A program made the position numbers and the translations under genes. 64,000 bases of DNA from Oscillospiraceae bacterium (lineage in GTDB: Bacteria; Bacillota; Clostridia; Oscillospirales; JAAYOS01): the NCBI GenBank assembly GCA_031264245.1, contig JAISEG010000005.1:248001-312000 (forward strand), read 5' to 3'. This document shows positions 7,739-15,900 of this stretch, piece by piece (the stretch's first letter is position 1; every line of letters begins with the position of its first letter). The notes below the pieces were generated by a model that worked only from the letters and a program-made list of their open reading frames with translations, was not told the origin of the DNA and searched no databases.

Positions 7739-9720
7739 TGAACAGCAGAGATAAAAACCGTACAACCGATATAATTCCTCCTCAGAAGGGCAAAAAGGGC
7801 AAGCAGGCTCCGGATATCGAGGAGCTGTACAAGGGTAAGTATTCCGGCGACGGCAAACCCGGCGAAGGAATGCGGCGCAGGGGCGGCGGCTTCGGCGGAC
7901 CCGGCGGCGGGCGCGGAGGTCCTCCCGGAATGATGATGCCCACCGAGAAGGCAAAGGACTTCAAGGGCTCGCTTAAGCGCACCATAAAGCAGCTGGCTCC
8001 GTTTAAGCTCTCGCTTTTTATCGTTGTAATATTCTGCATAATCTCGGCGCTTATCGGGGTTGTGTCCCCGAAGCTTCAGGGCTCCGCCATAAATATCATA
8101 TCCGGGAAACTCGAGACCGGCTACATGGATTACACCGCGCTTACAAGGCAGCTGCTTATACTCGGAGTAATATATATCGCTTCGGCGCTCTTCTCCTTCC
8201 TCCAGGGCTGGATCACCACCGGCGTCACGCAAAAGCTCGTATTCTCCCTTCGCAGTGATATCGAAGCGAAGCTGGCGCGGCTCCCGCTGAAATACTTCGA
8301 CACAAAGACGCACGGCGAAATACTGAGCCGGGTAACAAACGACGTCGACAACGTCTCAAATTCATTGCAGCAGAGCGTCTCAACCGTAATATCCTCAGTG
8401 ATAACCCTGGTGGGGGTTCTCGCGATGATGCTGACGATAAGTCCCATCCTTACCCTTATCACCCTTCTGTTGGTCCCGCTGTATCTCCTTGTCACCTTTA
8501 TAATCGCCCCCAGGTCTCAGCGTTACTTTGTCGCGCAGCAGGCGGCGCTCGGCGATATAAACGGTCACATTGAGGAGATGTTTACAGGGCACAAGATAGT
8601 GAAGGTGTTCGGGCATGAAGCTCAGTCGATTGAGGAATTTGACGGGATCAACAGCCGTTATTACCATTACTCCCGCAAGGCTCAGATAATTTCCGGGCTT
8701 ATCATGCCGTTTATGCGCTTCATCGGAAACCTCGGATACGTCGCGATGTGCGTTTTGGGCGGAGTGTTTGTTTCGCAAGGGCGCATAAATATCGGCGACA
8801 TGCAGGCCTTCCTCATATATGTGCGCCAGTTCAACCAGCCGATAAACAACCTTTCCAGCATAGCAAACGTACTGCAATCGACAATCGCGTCCGCCGAACG
8901 CATCTTCGCCGTCCTGGATGAGGAGGAGGAGCTTCCCGACCCGGCAAACCCGAAGAGGATACAGAATCCGCAGGGCGCCGTCCATTTCGAGCATATCGAA
9001 TTCGGCTATACCCCCGACAACATACTGATGCACGACCTGAGCCTGGACGTCAAGCCCGGTCAGACCATCGCCATCGTCGGACCCACCGGCGCGGGAAAAA
9101 CGACCCTTGTAAACCTGCTTATGCGTTTTTACGATGTAAGCTCCGGCAGCATAACAATAGACGGCGTTGACATACGCGATATGACAAGAAGCGACCTTCG
9201 CACCACCTTCGGCATGGTTTTGCAGGACACCTGGCTGTTTGGCGGAACTATCATGGAAAACATCGCCTACGGCAAGCCCGGAGCCCCCGAGGAGGATATA
9301 ATCGCCGCGGCGACAGCCGCGCGCGCCAACCATTTTATCCGCACCCTTTCCGAAGGCTACGGCACCATGCTCAACGAGGAAGGCGCCAATGTCTCACAGG
9401 GGCAGAAGCAGCTTCTCACCATCGCGCGCGCCTTTCTTGCCGACCCGTCCATCCTGATTCTCGACGAAGCGACCTCCAGCGTCGACACACGCACCGAGAT
9501 TCTCATACAGCGCGCCATGGAGGAGCTTATGAACGGACGCACAAGCTTCGTCATCGCGCACAGGCTTTCGACTATTCGCGACGCGGACTTGATCCTCGTT
9601 ATGAATAACGGAGATATAATTGAAAAGGGTACACATACAGAGCTTATGGAGCAGGGCGGCTTCTACAGCGACCTGTACAACAGCCAGTTTACAGGCGCGG
9701 CGATAGAGGAAGCAATCTAA
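7738..9720 (+). CDS. ABC exporter half-transporter, catalytic ATPase subunit (BmrD/LmrD-like)
   Basis: 660 residues: a Gly/Arg/Pro-rich cytoplasmic N-terminus (around 40-65, GGGFGGPGGGRGGPPG), six membrane helices, then an NBD with Walker A GPTGAGKTT, signature VSQGQKQL, Walker B ILILDEATSSVD and H-loop IAHRLST. The catalytic Glu and His are intact while the signature is altered (SQGQ). That complements the preceding subunit and predicts one active and one degenerate ATP site in the heterodimer. The ATG overlaps the previous stop by 1 bp. Likely multidrug or peptide efflux; the substrate cannot be told from sequence. Confidence 0.92.
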   Translation: MNSRDKNRTTDIIPPQKGKKGKQAPDIEELYKGKYSGDGKPGEGMRRRGGGFGGPGGGRGGPPGMMMPTEKAKDFKGSLKRTIKQLAPFKLSLFIVVIFCIISALIGVVSPKLQGSAINIISGKLETGYMDYTALTRQLLILGVIYIASALFSFLQGWITTGVTQKLVFSLRSDIEAKLARLPLKYFDTKTHGEILSRVTNDVDNVSNSLQQSVSTVISSVITLVGVLAMMLTISPILTLITLLLVPLYLLVTFIIAPRSQRYFVAQQAALGDINGHIEEMFTGHKIVKVFGHEAQSIEEFDGINSRYYHYSRKAQIISGLIMPFMRFIGNLGYVAMCVLGGVFVSQGRINIGDMQAFLIYVRQFNQPINNLSSIANVLQSTIASAERIFAVLDEEEELPDPANPKRIQNPQGAVHFEHIEFGYTPDNILMHDLSLDVKPGQTIAIVGPTGAGKTTLVNLLMRFYDVSSGSITIDGVDIRDMTRSDLRTTFGMVLQDTWLFGGTIMENIAYGKPGAPEEDIIAAATAARANHFIRTLSEGYGTMLNEEGANVSQGQKQLLTIARAFLADPSILILDEATSSVDTRTEILIQRAMEELMNGRTSFVIAHRLSTIRDADLILVMNNGDIIEKGTHTELMEQGGFYSDLYNSQFTGAAIEEAI

Positions 9721-9762
9721 ATCCGCTTTTTCCGTAAGCCGGCGCAAACCGTGAAAGACAGA

Positions 9763-9806
9763 GCTTCGGACCATTCCGTTTTGGAATGGTCCGAAGCCCC
9801 TTTTTG
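9763..9806 (+). terminator. Rho-independent terminator of the exporter operon
   Basis: A 15-bp perfect stem beginning GCTTCGGACCATTCC, with a five-base loop (GTTTT), followed by CCCTTTTT, 42 bp after the last ABC gene. Confidence 0.9.
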
Positions 9807-9835
9807 ATTTATATATAGAGGTTTGAGTGTTAGCA

Positions 9836-9869
9836 AATTACATTGTTAACTTTGGTTAACAATGTAATT
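9836..9869. repeat. Inverted repeat with GTTAAC half-sites
   Basis: Two 15-bp perfect arms ending in TTGTTAAC/GTTAACAA around a TTTG spacer. No T-tract follows, so it is not a normal terminator. It lies at the left border of the AT-rich island; it may be an operator or an element end. No gene begins next to it. Confidence 0.55.
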
Positions 9870-9960
9870 AATATACACCCATCCCGCCGCTTTGTCAACA
9901 CAAAATTTAAAAAAATTTTTATTTTTAAATCAATAAAAATCGCTTCATAACTCTGTATAT

Positions 9961-10047
9961 GTCTTTATAGCTTGTGCCAAAAGCCCGCACAGACAAAGAC
10001 TTTTCTGCAATTCGCCCAATATCGTGCCACACTTCCTATGCTTGCTC
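9961..10047. repeat. Island repeat copy R1 (3' of the first island gene)
   Basis: Contains CTTGTGCC, CCCGCA, AATATCGTGCC and, at 10027-10047, a 21-bp block (CCACACTTCCTATGCTTGCTC) that recurs with one mismatch at 10817-10837. It sits directly downstream of the minus-strand gene ending at 10066. By eye roughly three quarters of positions in the first 65 bp match copy R2. Confidence 0.6.
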
Positions 10048-10065
10048 AACTTGAAAAGACTTGTG

Positions 10066-10563
10066 CTATGCGGATACATGTCCCCTGAAAAATTCATCCT
10101 GCAATCTTAATGCTTCTCTCACTTCGGCAATATTTTCGGCATCGAACGACGGTAGCGGAAGAAGCCCAAACCCGCATAAAAACCCCTCTTTACCATCAGG
10201 CAAAGTTACCATGTACCCCTCTGTACCGTCACACTTTCCACAGCCAAAACAACGAGTCTCATAGTGAAGCCGATTCCAGGTAGAAAGCCTGTACTCAATT
10301 GCTTTTTGAAAAAAAGCGGAATATGCTGCAACTGCATAAAACTTTATTTCCAAATAAGGAAACTTAGGGTTCGTCTGAATCTTGAGAATAGTCCTGTTTA
10401 ACTTACTGTTGGAAAAATCAGCATAATTTTTCCCGCTTCCTTTTAGTGCAGGCATATACCCCAAGGATACCGCATATTTTGCAACTTCCCGAACACTCTC
10501 CCGGCAATCTTCGGTCAGCATAGAAATAATTTTATCGAAAGAATCTGTTTGCTTGCTTGTCAT
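10066..10563 (-). CDS. Hypothetical protein with a Cys cluster
   Basis: 165 residues, not recognised. The N-terminal half is helical and basic (a DCRESVREVAKYAVSLGY-like segment). The middle is aromatic (KFYAVAAYSAFFQKAIEYR). The C-terminal part has CFGCGKC and a further Cys in GFLCGFG, which could bind a metal. A strong ribosome binding site (GGGAGG, seven-base spacing) precedes the ATG. It is richer in A/T third positions than the housekeeping genes on both sides and is flanked by repeats R1 and R2, suggesting acquired cargo. No function is proposed. Confidence 0.7.
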   Translation of the reverse strand: MTSKQTDSFDKIISMLTEDCRESVREVAKYAVSLGYMPALKGSGKNYADFSNSKLNRTILKIQTNPKFPYLEIKFYAVAAYSAFFQKAIEYRLSTWNRLHYETRCFGCGKCDGTEGYMVTLPDGKEGFLCGFGLLPLPSFDAENIAEVREALRLQDEFFRGHVSA

Positions 10564-10624
10564 ACCTAAACCTCCCTAAACACAAGTAATTTTTACAATA
10601 AAAACTCTATCAGAAACTCCTTAG

Positions 10625-10641
10625 AATAACTTTCTTTTTTA
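10625..10641. repeat. 17-bp direct repeat, left copy
   Basis: AATAACTTTCTTTTTTA, identical to 11980-11996. The two copies bracket the RidA and effector-binding genes. It could mark an insertion or recombination boundary, but the low complexity allows chance. Confidence 0.45.
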
Positions 10642-10660
10642 TTTGTAAATCTCTTAAAAA

Positions 10661-10837
10661 CGCCTTATAACTTGTGCCGAAACCCCGCATAGATAAAGGA
10701 TTCCTTGAAAAGTGCCTAATATCGTGCCGCCACTCCATATAACTTGTTTTTGCGAGTTAGGGCAAAAAAACATGGGTCTGGGGTTGCCGCCAAATAGAGG
10801 GAGTTGGAGCGTGTAACCACACTTCATATGCTTGCTC
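10661..10837. repeat. Island repeat copy R2 (3' of the second island gene)
   Basis: Shares with R1 the CTTGTGCC...CCCGCA...AATATCGTGCC block (10661-10729) and the 21-bp CCACACTTCATATGCTTGCTC block (10817-10837), with about 85 bp of extra sequence between them that R1 lacks. It begins at the 3' end of the gene at 10854, as R1 does for its gene. Confidence 0.6.
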
Positions 10838-10853
10838 TCAAAAAACAGATGCC

Positions 10854-11348
10854 CTATTTTGAACACAACTTAACCGGAACAAATATTTCTTGCTGTGCCA
10901 TACCGAGAGCCTCTTGAACAGCACCGCAACCAATTCTATGACACATAACCCGGTGTCCTTGGCGATCGTCAAGTTCAAAATTTCCCTTGTCCTCTACCCA
11001 TTTCACGATATGATTATACACATCTCCACAATCTGACAAATCGTTTTCATCGGCTACCGCAACTGCATAAATACCTCCCTCAAATTCCGTTAGTGTATAT
11101 GGAGCGACGTCTGTCTCTGTCACCCAATCCTCGACCGCCCAAAACCAATTTACCTTATCCTCCTCAAACATTGCCAAATCCGGCGCATCATAAGGCGGAG
11201 TGATTTTAATTACATTTGGTCGAATTTCTTGCAAAGCCCTTTGAAATCTTCCGAATTTACCGAAAACATTTTCATGCGTATCAAACCCCGAACACATTGC
11301 TTTGAATTTCGGTATCTCGAATATTCTCACGCCGTCTAATTTGCTCAT
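10854..11348 (-). CDS. GyrI-like / AraC effector-binding domain protein
   Basis: 164-residue stand-alone small-molecule binding domain of the GyrI/Rob-C (SOUL-like) type. Support: an N-terminal strand VRIFEIPKFKAMCSGFDT, a central PYDAPD...WAVEDWVTE segment, the strand GGIYAVAVA, a helix YNHIVKWVEDK, and a terminal EIFVPVK strand. The AGGAG ribosome binding site lies seven bases from the ATG. Second gene of a three-gene minus-strand run driven from 11766-11794. Homologues sense or sequester toxic or hydrophobic compounds; the ligand here is unknown. Family assignment rests on overall pattern and is moderately secure. Confidence 0.7.
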   Translation of the reverse strand: MSKLDGVRIFEIPKFKAMCSGFDTHENVFGKFGRFQRALQEIRPNVIKITPPYDAPDLAMFEEDKVNWFWAVEDWVTETDVAPYTLTEFEGGIYAVAVADENDLSDCGDVYNHIVKWVEDKGNFELDDRQGHRVMCHRIGCGAVQEALGMAQQEIFVPVKLCSK

Positions 11349-11358
11349 ATTTATTCTC

Positions 11359-11730
11359 CTACTTTAATTCGCTTTGCGGCTTATATACGATACCATCAAT
11401 CATGCACAGGCAATCATCGTCAAGAAATTCAGTTTTTGATGTCATTCTTGCCGGGAAGTTGCCCTTATCGAAGTATTCGTAAAAGACTTCTCTCGCGCTG
11501 TCAAAGTCCTCAAGATTTTTTAAGTATAGATTGATTTGCACCATATCATTCAGCATTGCGCCTACTGATGTCAATGTGTTTCTCACTCTTTCAAAAGTCG
11601 CTCTCATTTGATGTTTAATGTCTTGTTTTTCAAATCCACCCGCATGATGAGCAAGAAAAATGTAATCTCCTGCAATGACGCAAGAAGCGCAAGTTTCGTC
11701 CCCGCAATGTGTAGGCATTTTCTTTAACAT
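11359..11730 (-). CDS. RidA/YjgF/Rid family protein
   Basis: 123-residue Rid family enamine/imine deaminase-like protein, normally a homotrimer that removes reactive 2-aminoacrylate. Family features: ASCVIAGDYIFLAHHAG near the N-terminus, QMRATFERVRNTLTSVGAMLNDMVQINLYLKN in the middle, and FPARMTSKTEFL toward the C-terminus. The usual RidA substrate-binding Arg-Thr pattern is changed (PARMTSKTEF), so it may belong to another Rid subgroup. GGGGATG seven bases upstream supports the start. First gene of the island transcript, 10 bp before the GyrI-like gene. Confidence 0.85.
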   Translation of the reverse strand: MLKKMPTHCGDETCASCVIAGDYIFLAHHAGGFEKQDIKHQMRATFERVRNTLTSVGAMLNDMVQINLYLKNLEDFDSAREVFYEYFDKGNFPARMTSKTEFLDDDCLCMIDGIVYKPQSELK

Positions 11731-11765
11731 AATAATTCATCCCCATAACATTATTTCGCTTTTTG

Positions 11766-11794
11766 ATTATACCACACACCTGTTTCAAAAACAA
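11766..11794 (-). promoter_or_regulatory. Promoter of the island genes
   Basis: On the minus strand, TTGTTT and TATAAT are separated by 17 bp, ending 36 bp before the RidA start codon. Confidence 0.7.
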
Positions 11795-11799
11795 TTTGC

Positions 11800-12017
11800 T
11801 CTTACAAGCTTTTATAAGTCCTTGTGACCTCTCATATATCTTTGCAAGCCTAGGGCAACATTTGGGCAACAATTCAATATTCCAAGCAGAAAAACCACTA
11901 CACTAAACAATCAAAAACGCAGTATTTATACGGGTTTCTGCACATTGCCCACCGTGAAATCACAATCCGAAATGCCCCAAATAACTTTCTTTTTTACAAT
12001 ACTACTCTCCACCCGTA
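11800..12017. other. Gene-free right part of the AT-rich island
   Basis: No supported gene. Holds a weak third match to the island repeat (TTATAAGTCCTTGTGACC, near 11816), a GGGCAAC direct duplication near 11857-11874, and the 17-bp repeat at 11980. It ends right at the 3' end of thiN. Confidence 0.5.
11980..11996. repeat. 17-bp direct repeat, right copy
   Basis: Exact copy of 10625-10641 in the same orientation, 22 bp before the thiN stop codon. Confidence 0.45.
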
Positions 12018-12665
12018 TTACTTGCTTCTCACAATAAAGGCTCTTCCCTCTCTGATCTCCACACTTGCTTCGCCGAAAATCTCGTTGGACACCCCCAGGC
12101 TGTCCCCCCTCGCGATTTCCGCGTCGTGCAGAGGATATTTCACCCCTTTAAGATACACCCCTTTTATCACCTTGTCCGCCGGAATTATCGACAAATACTT
12201 AAATTCATCCGCCCGCAGCCTGGTGACCCCAGTGTAAAACCCTATCTCGTTCACGCCGTCGCACACAAGCCCGGTGCCGCCTCTCTCGGCTATATACTCA
12301 AGCAGGGTCAGGTTCGCGAGAAAATGGTCAAGCCTTCCCCCGCAGCAGCACACCATATAAATCGCCTTGTACCCGCGCTCAAGGGCGTAATCGACACACG
12401 CGTGCATGTCGGTCACATCCTTCTCCGCGGGCAGCCGTATTATCTCCATTCCGCTGTGCGGAATTTCGCCGTCCACACCGTCCGGAACCGCGCCCGCCGA
12501 ATCCCCGTCGCCTATCCATATGTCCGGCGTCAGACCCGCTCTCAGCGCGTTTTCGTATCCTCCGTCGGCGGCAATTACTATATCCGCCGCATATTTCCCG
12601 CAGTAGCCGACGTCGTTTTCCGCAACAGCGCCGAATATCAGCGCGGATTTTTGTCCCGTTCCCAT
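12018..12665 (-). CDS. thiN: Thiamine pyrophosphokinase
   Basis: Transfers pyrophosphate from ATP to thiamine to make the TPP cofactor. 215 residues with IVIAADGGYENAL (nucleotide site), PDIWIGDGDSAG, LPAEKDVTDMHACVDYAL and CCCGGRLDHFLANL, the family motifs, then a C-terminal beta domain ending GDSLGVSNEIFG. It overlaps rsgA by 28 bp, as in other Clostridia where thiN follows the prkC-rsgA block; the usual rpe gene is absent. AAAGGA at nine-base spacing supports the ATG. Confidence 0.93.
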   Translation of the reverse strand: MGTGQKSALIFGAVAENDVGYCGKYAADIVIAADGGYENALRAGLTPDIWIGDGDSAGAVPDGVDGEIPHSGMEIIRLPAEKDVTDMHACVDYALERGYKAIYMVCCCGGRLDHFLANLTLLEYIAERGGTGLVCDGVNEIGFYTGVTRLRADEFKYLSIIPADKVIKGVYLKGVKYPLHDAEIARGDSLGVSNEIFGEASVEIREGRAFIVRSK

Positions 12666-13543
12666 TCCTTTATTTCCTTTGCCTTTTCATACATCCACAG
12701 ATAGCTTTTATACCTGCTCTCGGATATTTCCCCTTTTTCCATCCCGGCTCTGACGGCGCAGCCCTCATCCCTTGTGTGGGTGCAGCCCACGTACCTGCAC
12801 CCGCCTATATACCCCTCAAATTCAGGGAACATATACTGCAAGGCTTCCTTTGAAATCTGGTCGGACAGCTCCTGCGCAAACGATGAAAAACCGGGTGTGT
12901 CCGCAATGACCGCCCCGTTTTCCAGCTTAAAAAGCTCACAGTGGCGGGTGGTATGCTTCCCCCTGCCTATACGTTCGTTTATTTCACCCACCTCGGCGTT
13001 GGATTTCGGTTCCAGCATGTTCAGAAGGCTGGATTTACCCACCCCCGAATTGCCGGAAAACGCCGAAACCTTGCCGCGCAACCTCTCACAAAGCTCCGCT
13101 CCGCCCTCTCCGGTCCTCGCGCTTGTCCGCACAGTCGCGATTCCACTGAGCATATAGCACTCGTAGAGCTTGTCCCCCCGGTCAATATCGCACTTGTTTA
13201 TGACCACCAGCGGTTCTATCCCCTTCTCCGCCGCGACGGCGGACATCCTGTCAATCAGCAGCGTCTCGGTGACAGGGTCGGCCGCCGAAGCCACAATTGC
13301 CAGAATATCGATATTTGACACGGGCGGGCGGAGAAACAGGTTCTTTCTCGGCAAAATTTCGATTAAATAGCCCTTGCCTTCCTCCGTCTCGTCATAAATG
13401 ACCTCATCCCCTATCATCGGGGTTATTTTTTCCATACGGAACCTCCCCCGTGCGCGGCACTCGACCACGCCCGAGGGAGCGTCAACGTAATAGAATCCGC
13501 CGATTCCCTTGAATATCCTGCCCTTTAGCCGCAATAGCCACAT
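12638..13543 (-). CDS. rsgA: Ribosome small subunit-dependent GTPase A
   Basis: Circularly permuted GTPase acting late in 30S subunit assembly. Order: N-terminal OB fold (GRIFKGIGGFYYV, RGRFR), G4 NKCD, then G1 GNSGVGKSSLLN, G3 DTPGFSSF, and a C-terminal zinc knuckle (CRYVGCTHTRDEGCAV, Cys-Cys-His-Cys). The start is uncertain: the ATG used aligns with family N-termini but GGAG abuts it, and a GTG 13 codons upstream (to 13582) has no ribosome binding site. It sits between prkC and thiN. Confidence 0.93.
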   Translation of the reverse strand: MWLLRLKGRIFKGIGGFYYVDAPSGVVECRARGRFRMEKITPMIGDEVIYDETEEGKGYLIEILPRKNLFLRPPVSNIDILAIVASAADPVTETLLIDRMSAVAAEKGIEPLVVINKCDIDRGDKLYECYMLSGIATVRTSARTGEGGAELCERLRGKVSAFSGNSGVGKSSLLNMLEPKSNAEVGEINERIGRGKHTTRHCELFKLENGAVIADTPGFSSFAQELSDQISKEALQYMFPEFEGYIGGCRYVGCTHTRDEGCAVRAGMEKGEISESRYKSYLWMYEKAKEIKEWERDKNPR

Positions 13544-13609
13544 CTCCAAAACAGATTCGCCGGTTTCGCACCGGTTATCCACACCGGTTGCGCGTACTGG
13601 TTACACGCC

Positions 13610-15643
13610 CTAGTTTACATTGAATTCCTGTGCCGCGCCGAGCTTGCCGTCAAAATATATGTCCACCCAGACGCTGCCCGCCGCCGTCACCGGCACAGAG
13701 ATCATCCCCTGGCTTGTGTCCACAGTCTGGTCATAAATGGTTTTTCCGTTGACCTTTACCGTTACAAGCACGCTTGACTTGTCGCTGGGCAGCTTTATCT
13801 CAATCATCTTTGTCTTTTCCACAGGCTCCGGCGTAGCCGTCGGCTGCGGCGCGCTGCTTACCGCGGGGGTCGGGGTCGGCGGCTCGGACGGCTGGGTATT
13901 TATCGAGCCCATGCTGACATGCAGGGATACCGTCGTCCCCTCGTCGATTTCCAGACCCGCCTGGACGCTCTGATACACGACCTCGCCCACAGGCTGCTGG
14001 CTTTCCACCAGAGTGGTCCCTCCGAAGGTGAGCTTCGCGTTCTGAAGCGCCTGCTTCGCCGCTTCCTCGGTTCTTTTGGTCAGATCCGGCATCTTGACCT
14101 TAACGACATTCGGACCCAGGCTCAGGACAAGCACAACCTCATCCCCGGCGGTCATCTCGGCGCCGTATTCGGGTATGGTGCGGATAACATAGTCCTTCAT
14201 CACTTCGTCGCTGTTTTCATATTCCGGCGCGCCCACCTTGAAGCCCTGCTTGGCGATCCTTATCTCCGCCGTGCGCTGTTCAACATTTCTGTAGTCGTCA
14301 AGCACAAGGGTCCTGACACCGCCGCTCACCGTAACAGTTATCTTCGAGCCCGGCTCGGCTGTCCTTCCCCACGTCGGTCTCTGGCTTATTATGGTTCCCG
14401 GCGTTCCGTTGTCATAGACAAGCTCGTCGCTTGCCACGATTTCGAAGTCGGCGTACTTGGGGTCATATTTTATGTCGTCGTATATAAGTCCCACCAGCTC
14501 CGGCACATCAATATTCTTGGATTCGGGGAAAAATACCGGCTTCATCACCCCCCAGAGGAAATAAATAAGCCCGATTACCACCGCTAAAATCGCGACTACC
14601 GCAATCGCCATAGCCACAACTCCGCCTCTGCCCTTAGGCGGCTCCCTGTCCCGCCTCTGGTTAACCGCGGGAGGATTTCTGTCCTTTTTTATCTGAGGAG
14701 TGCTTCTGTTCACAACTTTTATTTCACTTTTCGGTATTATTATAGTCGGCTCGTCGTTCCCGCTGTCTATGCTTGCGGGTCCCGCCGCCTTGTAGCCAAA
14801 GACGATCTGAGGATTTTTCCTGAATTCCTCAAGGTCGAAGTACATCTCGTCCGCGGACGAGTAGCGCCTGTCCACATCCGCCTCCATCGCCTTCATCGTT
14901 ATCTCTTCGATTCCAACGGGTATGGACGGGTCTATCTCCCTTGGCGAAAGAGCCATCGAGCTTATATGCTGAATTGCCACCGACACGGGGGAATCCCCCT
15001 CGAACGGCAGACGTCCCGTCAGCATCTCATAGAGCACAATGCCCACAGAGTATATGTCGCTTCTCGCGTCGACCTGTCCGCCTCTGGCCTGCTCCGGCGA
15101 GATGTAGTGCACCGACCCGAGCGCCTCCTGGGTAAGGGTATTCTGCGACGAAGCGAGCCGAGCGATCCCGAAATCCGCGACCTTGACGCTGCCGTCCCGC
15201 AGCACCATTATGTTGTGGGGCTTGATGTCCCTGTGAATTATTCCTCTGCTGTGCGCGTGACCGAGCGCGCGGGTTATTTGCGTGACAAAGTGGAGGGCTT
15301 CCCTCCAGTTGAGCGACTTCTTCCTGCTCATATACTGCTTGAGGGTTATGCCGTCTATCAGCTCCATAACGAGGTAATCTATCCCCTGAAACTGGTTTAC
15401 ATCGTAAACGGCGACTATGTTCGGGTGCGAAAGCATGGCTACCGCCTGGCTCTCCGCGTGAAAGCGGCGCTGGAAGTCGTTGTCCGACATATGCTCCTCG
15501 CGCAGGATTTTAATGGCGACCAGCCGGTTTAGGCGGTGGCACCTCGCTTTATATACAAGCGCCATCCCTCCTTCTCCGACCTTTTCCAGTATTTCGTAGC
15601 GGTTGTCAAGCATCATTCCGATATAGCTGTCTTTTCCATCCAT
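13610..15643 (-). CDS. prkC: PASTA-domain Ser/Thr protein kinase
   Basis: Membrane Hanks-type kinase that senses muropeptides or lipid II and controls growth and dormancy. Kinase domain about residues 16-275, with the glycine loop GEGGMALV, Lys45 (VAIK), catalytic HRDIKPHN (137-144), DFG (157-159) and SPE (182-184). One transmembrane helix lies near 345-368. Three extracellular PASTA repeats follow (PELVGL, ENSDEV..., MPDLTKRTEE), then a Pro/Thr-rich linker (PSEPPTPTP) and a C-terminal beta domain. The cognate phosphatase is the next gene upstream. 677 residues is typical for clostridial PrkC. Confidence 0.95.
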   Translation of the reverse strand: MDGKDSYIGMMLDNRYEILEKVGEGGMALVYKARCHRLNRLVAIKILREEHMSDNDFQRRFHAESQAVAMLSHPNIVAVYDVNQFQGIDYLVMELIDGITLKQYMSRKKSLNWREALHFVTQITRALGHAHSRGIIHRDIKPHNIMVLRDGSVKVADFGIARLASSQNTLTQEALGSVHYISPEQARGGQVDARSDIYSVGIVLYEMLTGRLPFEGDSPVSVAIQHISSMALSPREIDPSIPVGIEEITMKAMEADVDRRYSSADEMYFDLEEFRKNPQIVFGYKAAGPASIDSGNDEPTIIIPKSEIKVVNRSTPQIKKDRNPPAVNQRRDREPPKGRGGVVAMAIAVVAILAVVIGLIYFLWGVMKPVFFPESKNIDVPELVGLIYDDIKYDPKYADFEIVASDELVYDNGTPGTIISQRPTWGRTAEPGSKITVTVSGGVRTLVLDDYRNVEQRTAEIRIAKQGFKVGAPEYENSDEVMKDYVIRTIPEYGAEMTAGDEVVLVLSLGPNVVKVKMPDLTKRTEEAAKQALQNAKLTFGGTTLVESQQPVGEVVYQSVQAGLEIDEGTTVSLHVSMGSINTQPSEPPTPTPAVSSAPQPTATPEPVEKTKMIEIKLPSDKSSVLVTVKVNGKTIYDQTVDTSQGMISVPVTAAGSVWVDIYFDGKLGAAQEFNVN

Positions 15644-15833
15644 ATAACAGATCCATTTTTTGGCGTCATAAGCAAGGCTATCGCGCCCAGCAGGCTGTAT
15701 TTTGCCATCCGGGACCGGGGCAAATTCAGCTCTGCCGTGTGAAGCCGGGGTAAATCACACGCGGATAATCAAGCTCTCCTCCATATACCTTTCTGTTTCC
15801 CGTTGATTAGTATTATATGCCAACGTCAAACAA

Positions 15834-15863
15834 ATTGTATGCCTTTTATTTAGGGTTTGTCAA
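15834..15863 (-). promoter_or_regulatory. Probable prkC promoter
   Basis: On the minus strand, TTGACA and TACAAT with an 18-bp spacer lie in the 257-bp gap between prpC and prkC, about 190 bp upstream of the kinase start. This implies prkC can be transcribed separately from the upstream run. Confidence 0.5.
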
Positions 15864-15900
15864 ATATTGCAGATCGGCTTAACTGAGCCGGCGGCTGAGC

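Noticed and set aside
10654-10866. 70-codon minus-strand frame over repeat R2
   Set aside because: Its translation covers the repeat and overlaps the next gene's end; R1 carries a similar frame with different ends, so this is repeat sequence, not a gene.
11630-11872. 80-codon minus-strand frame upstream of RidA
   Set aside because: It overlaps the RidA N-terminus and its promoter in another frame, and matches no family.
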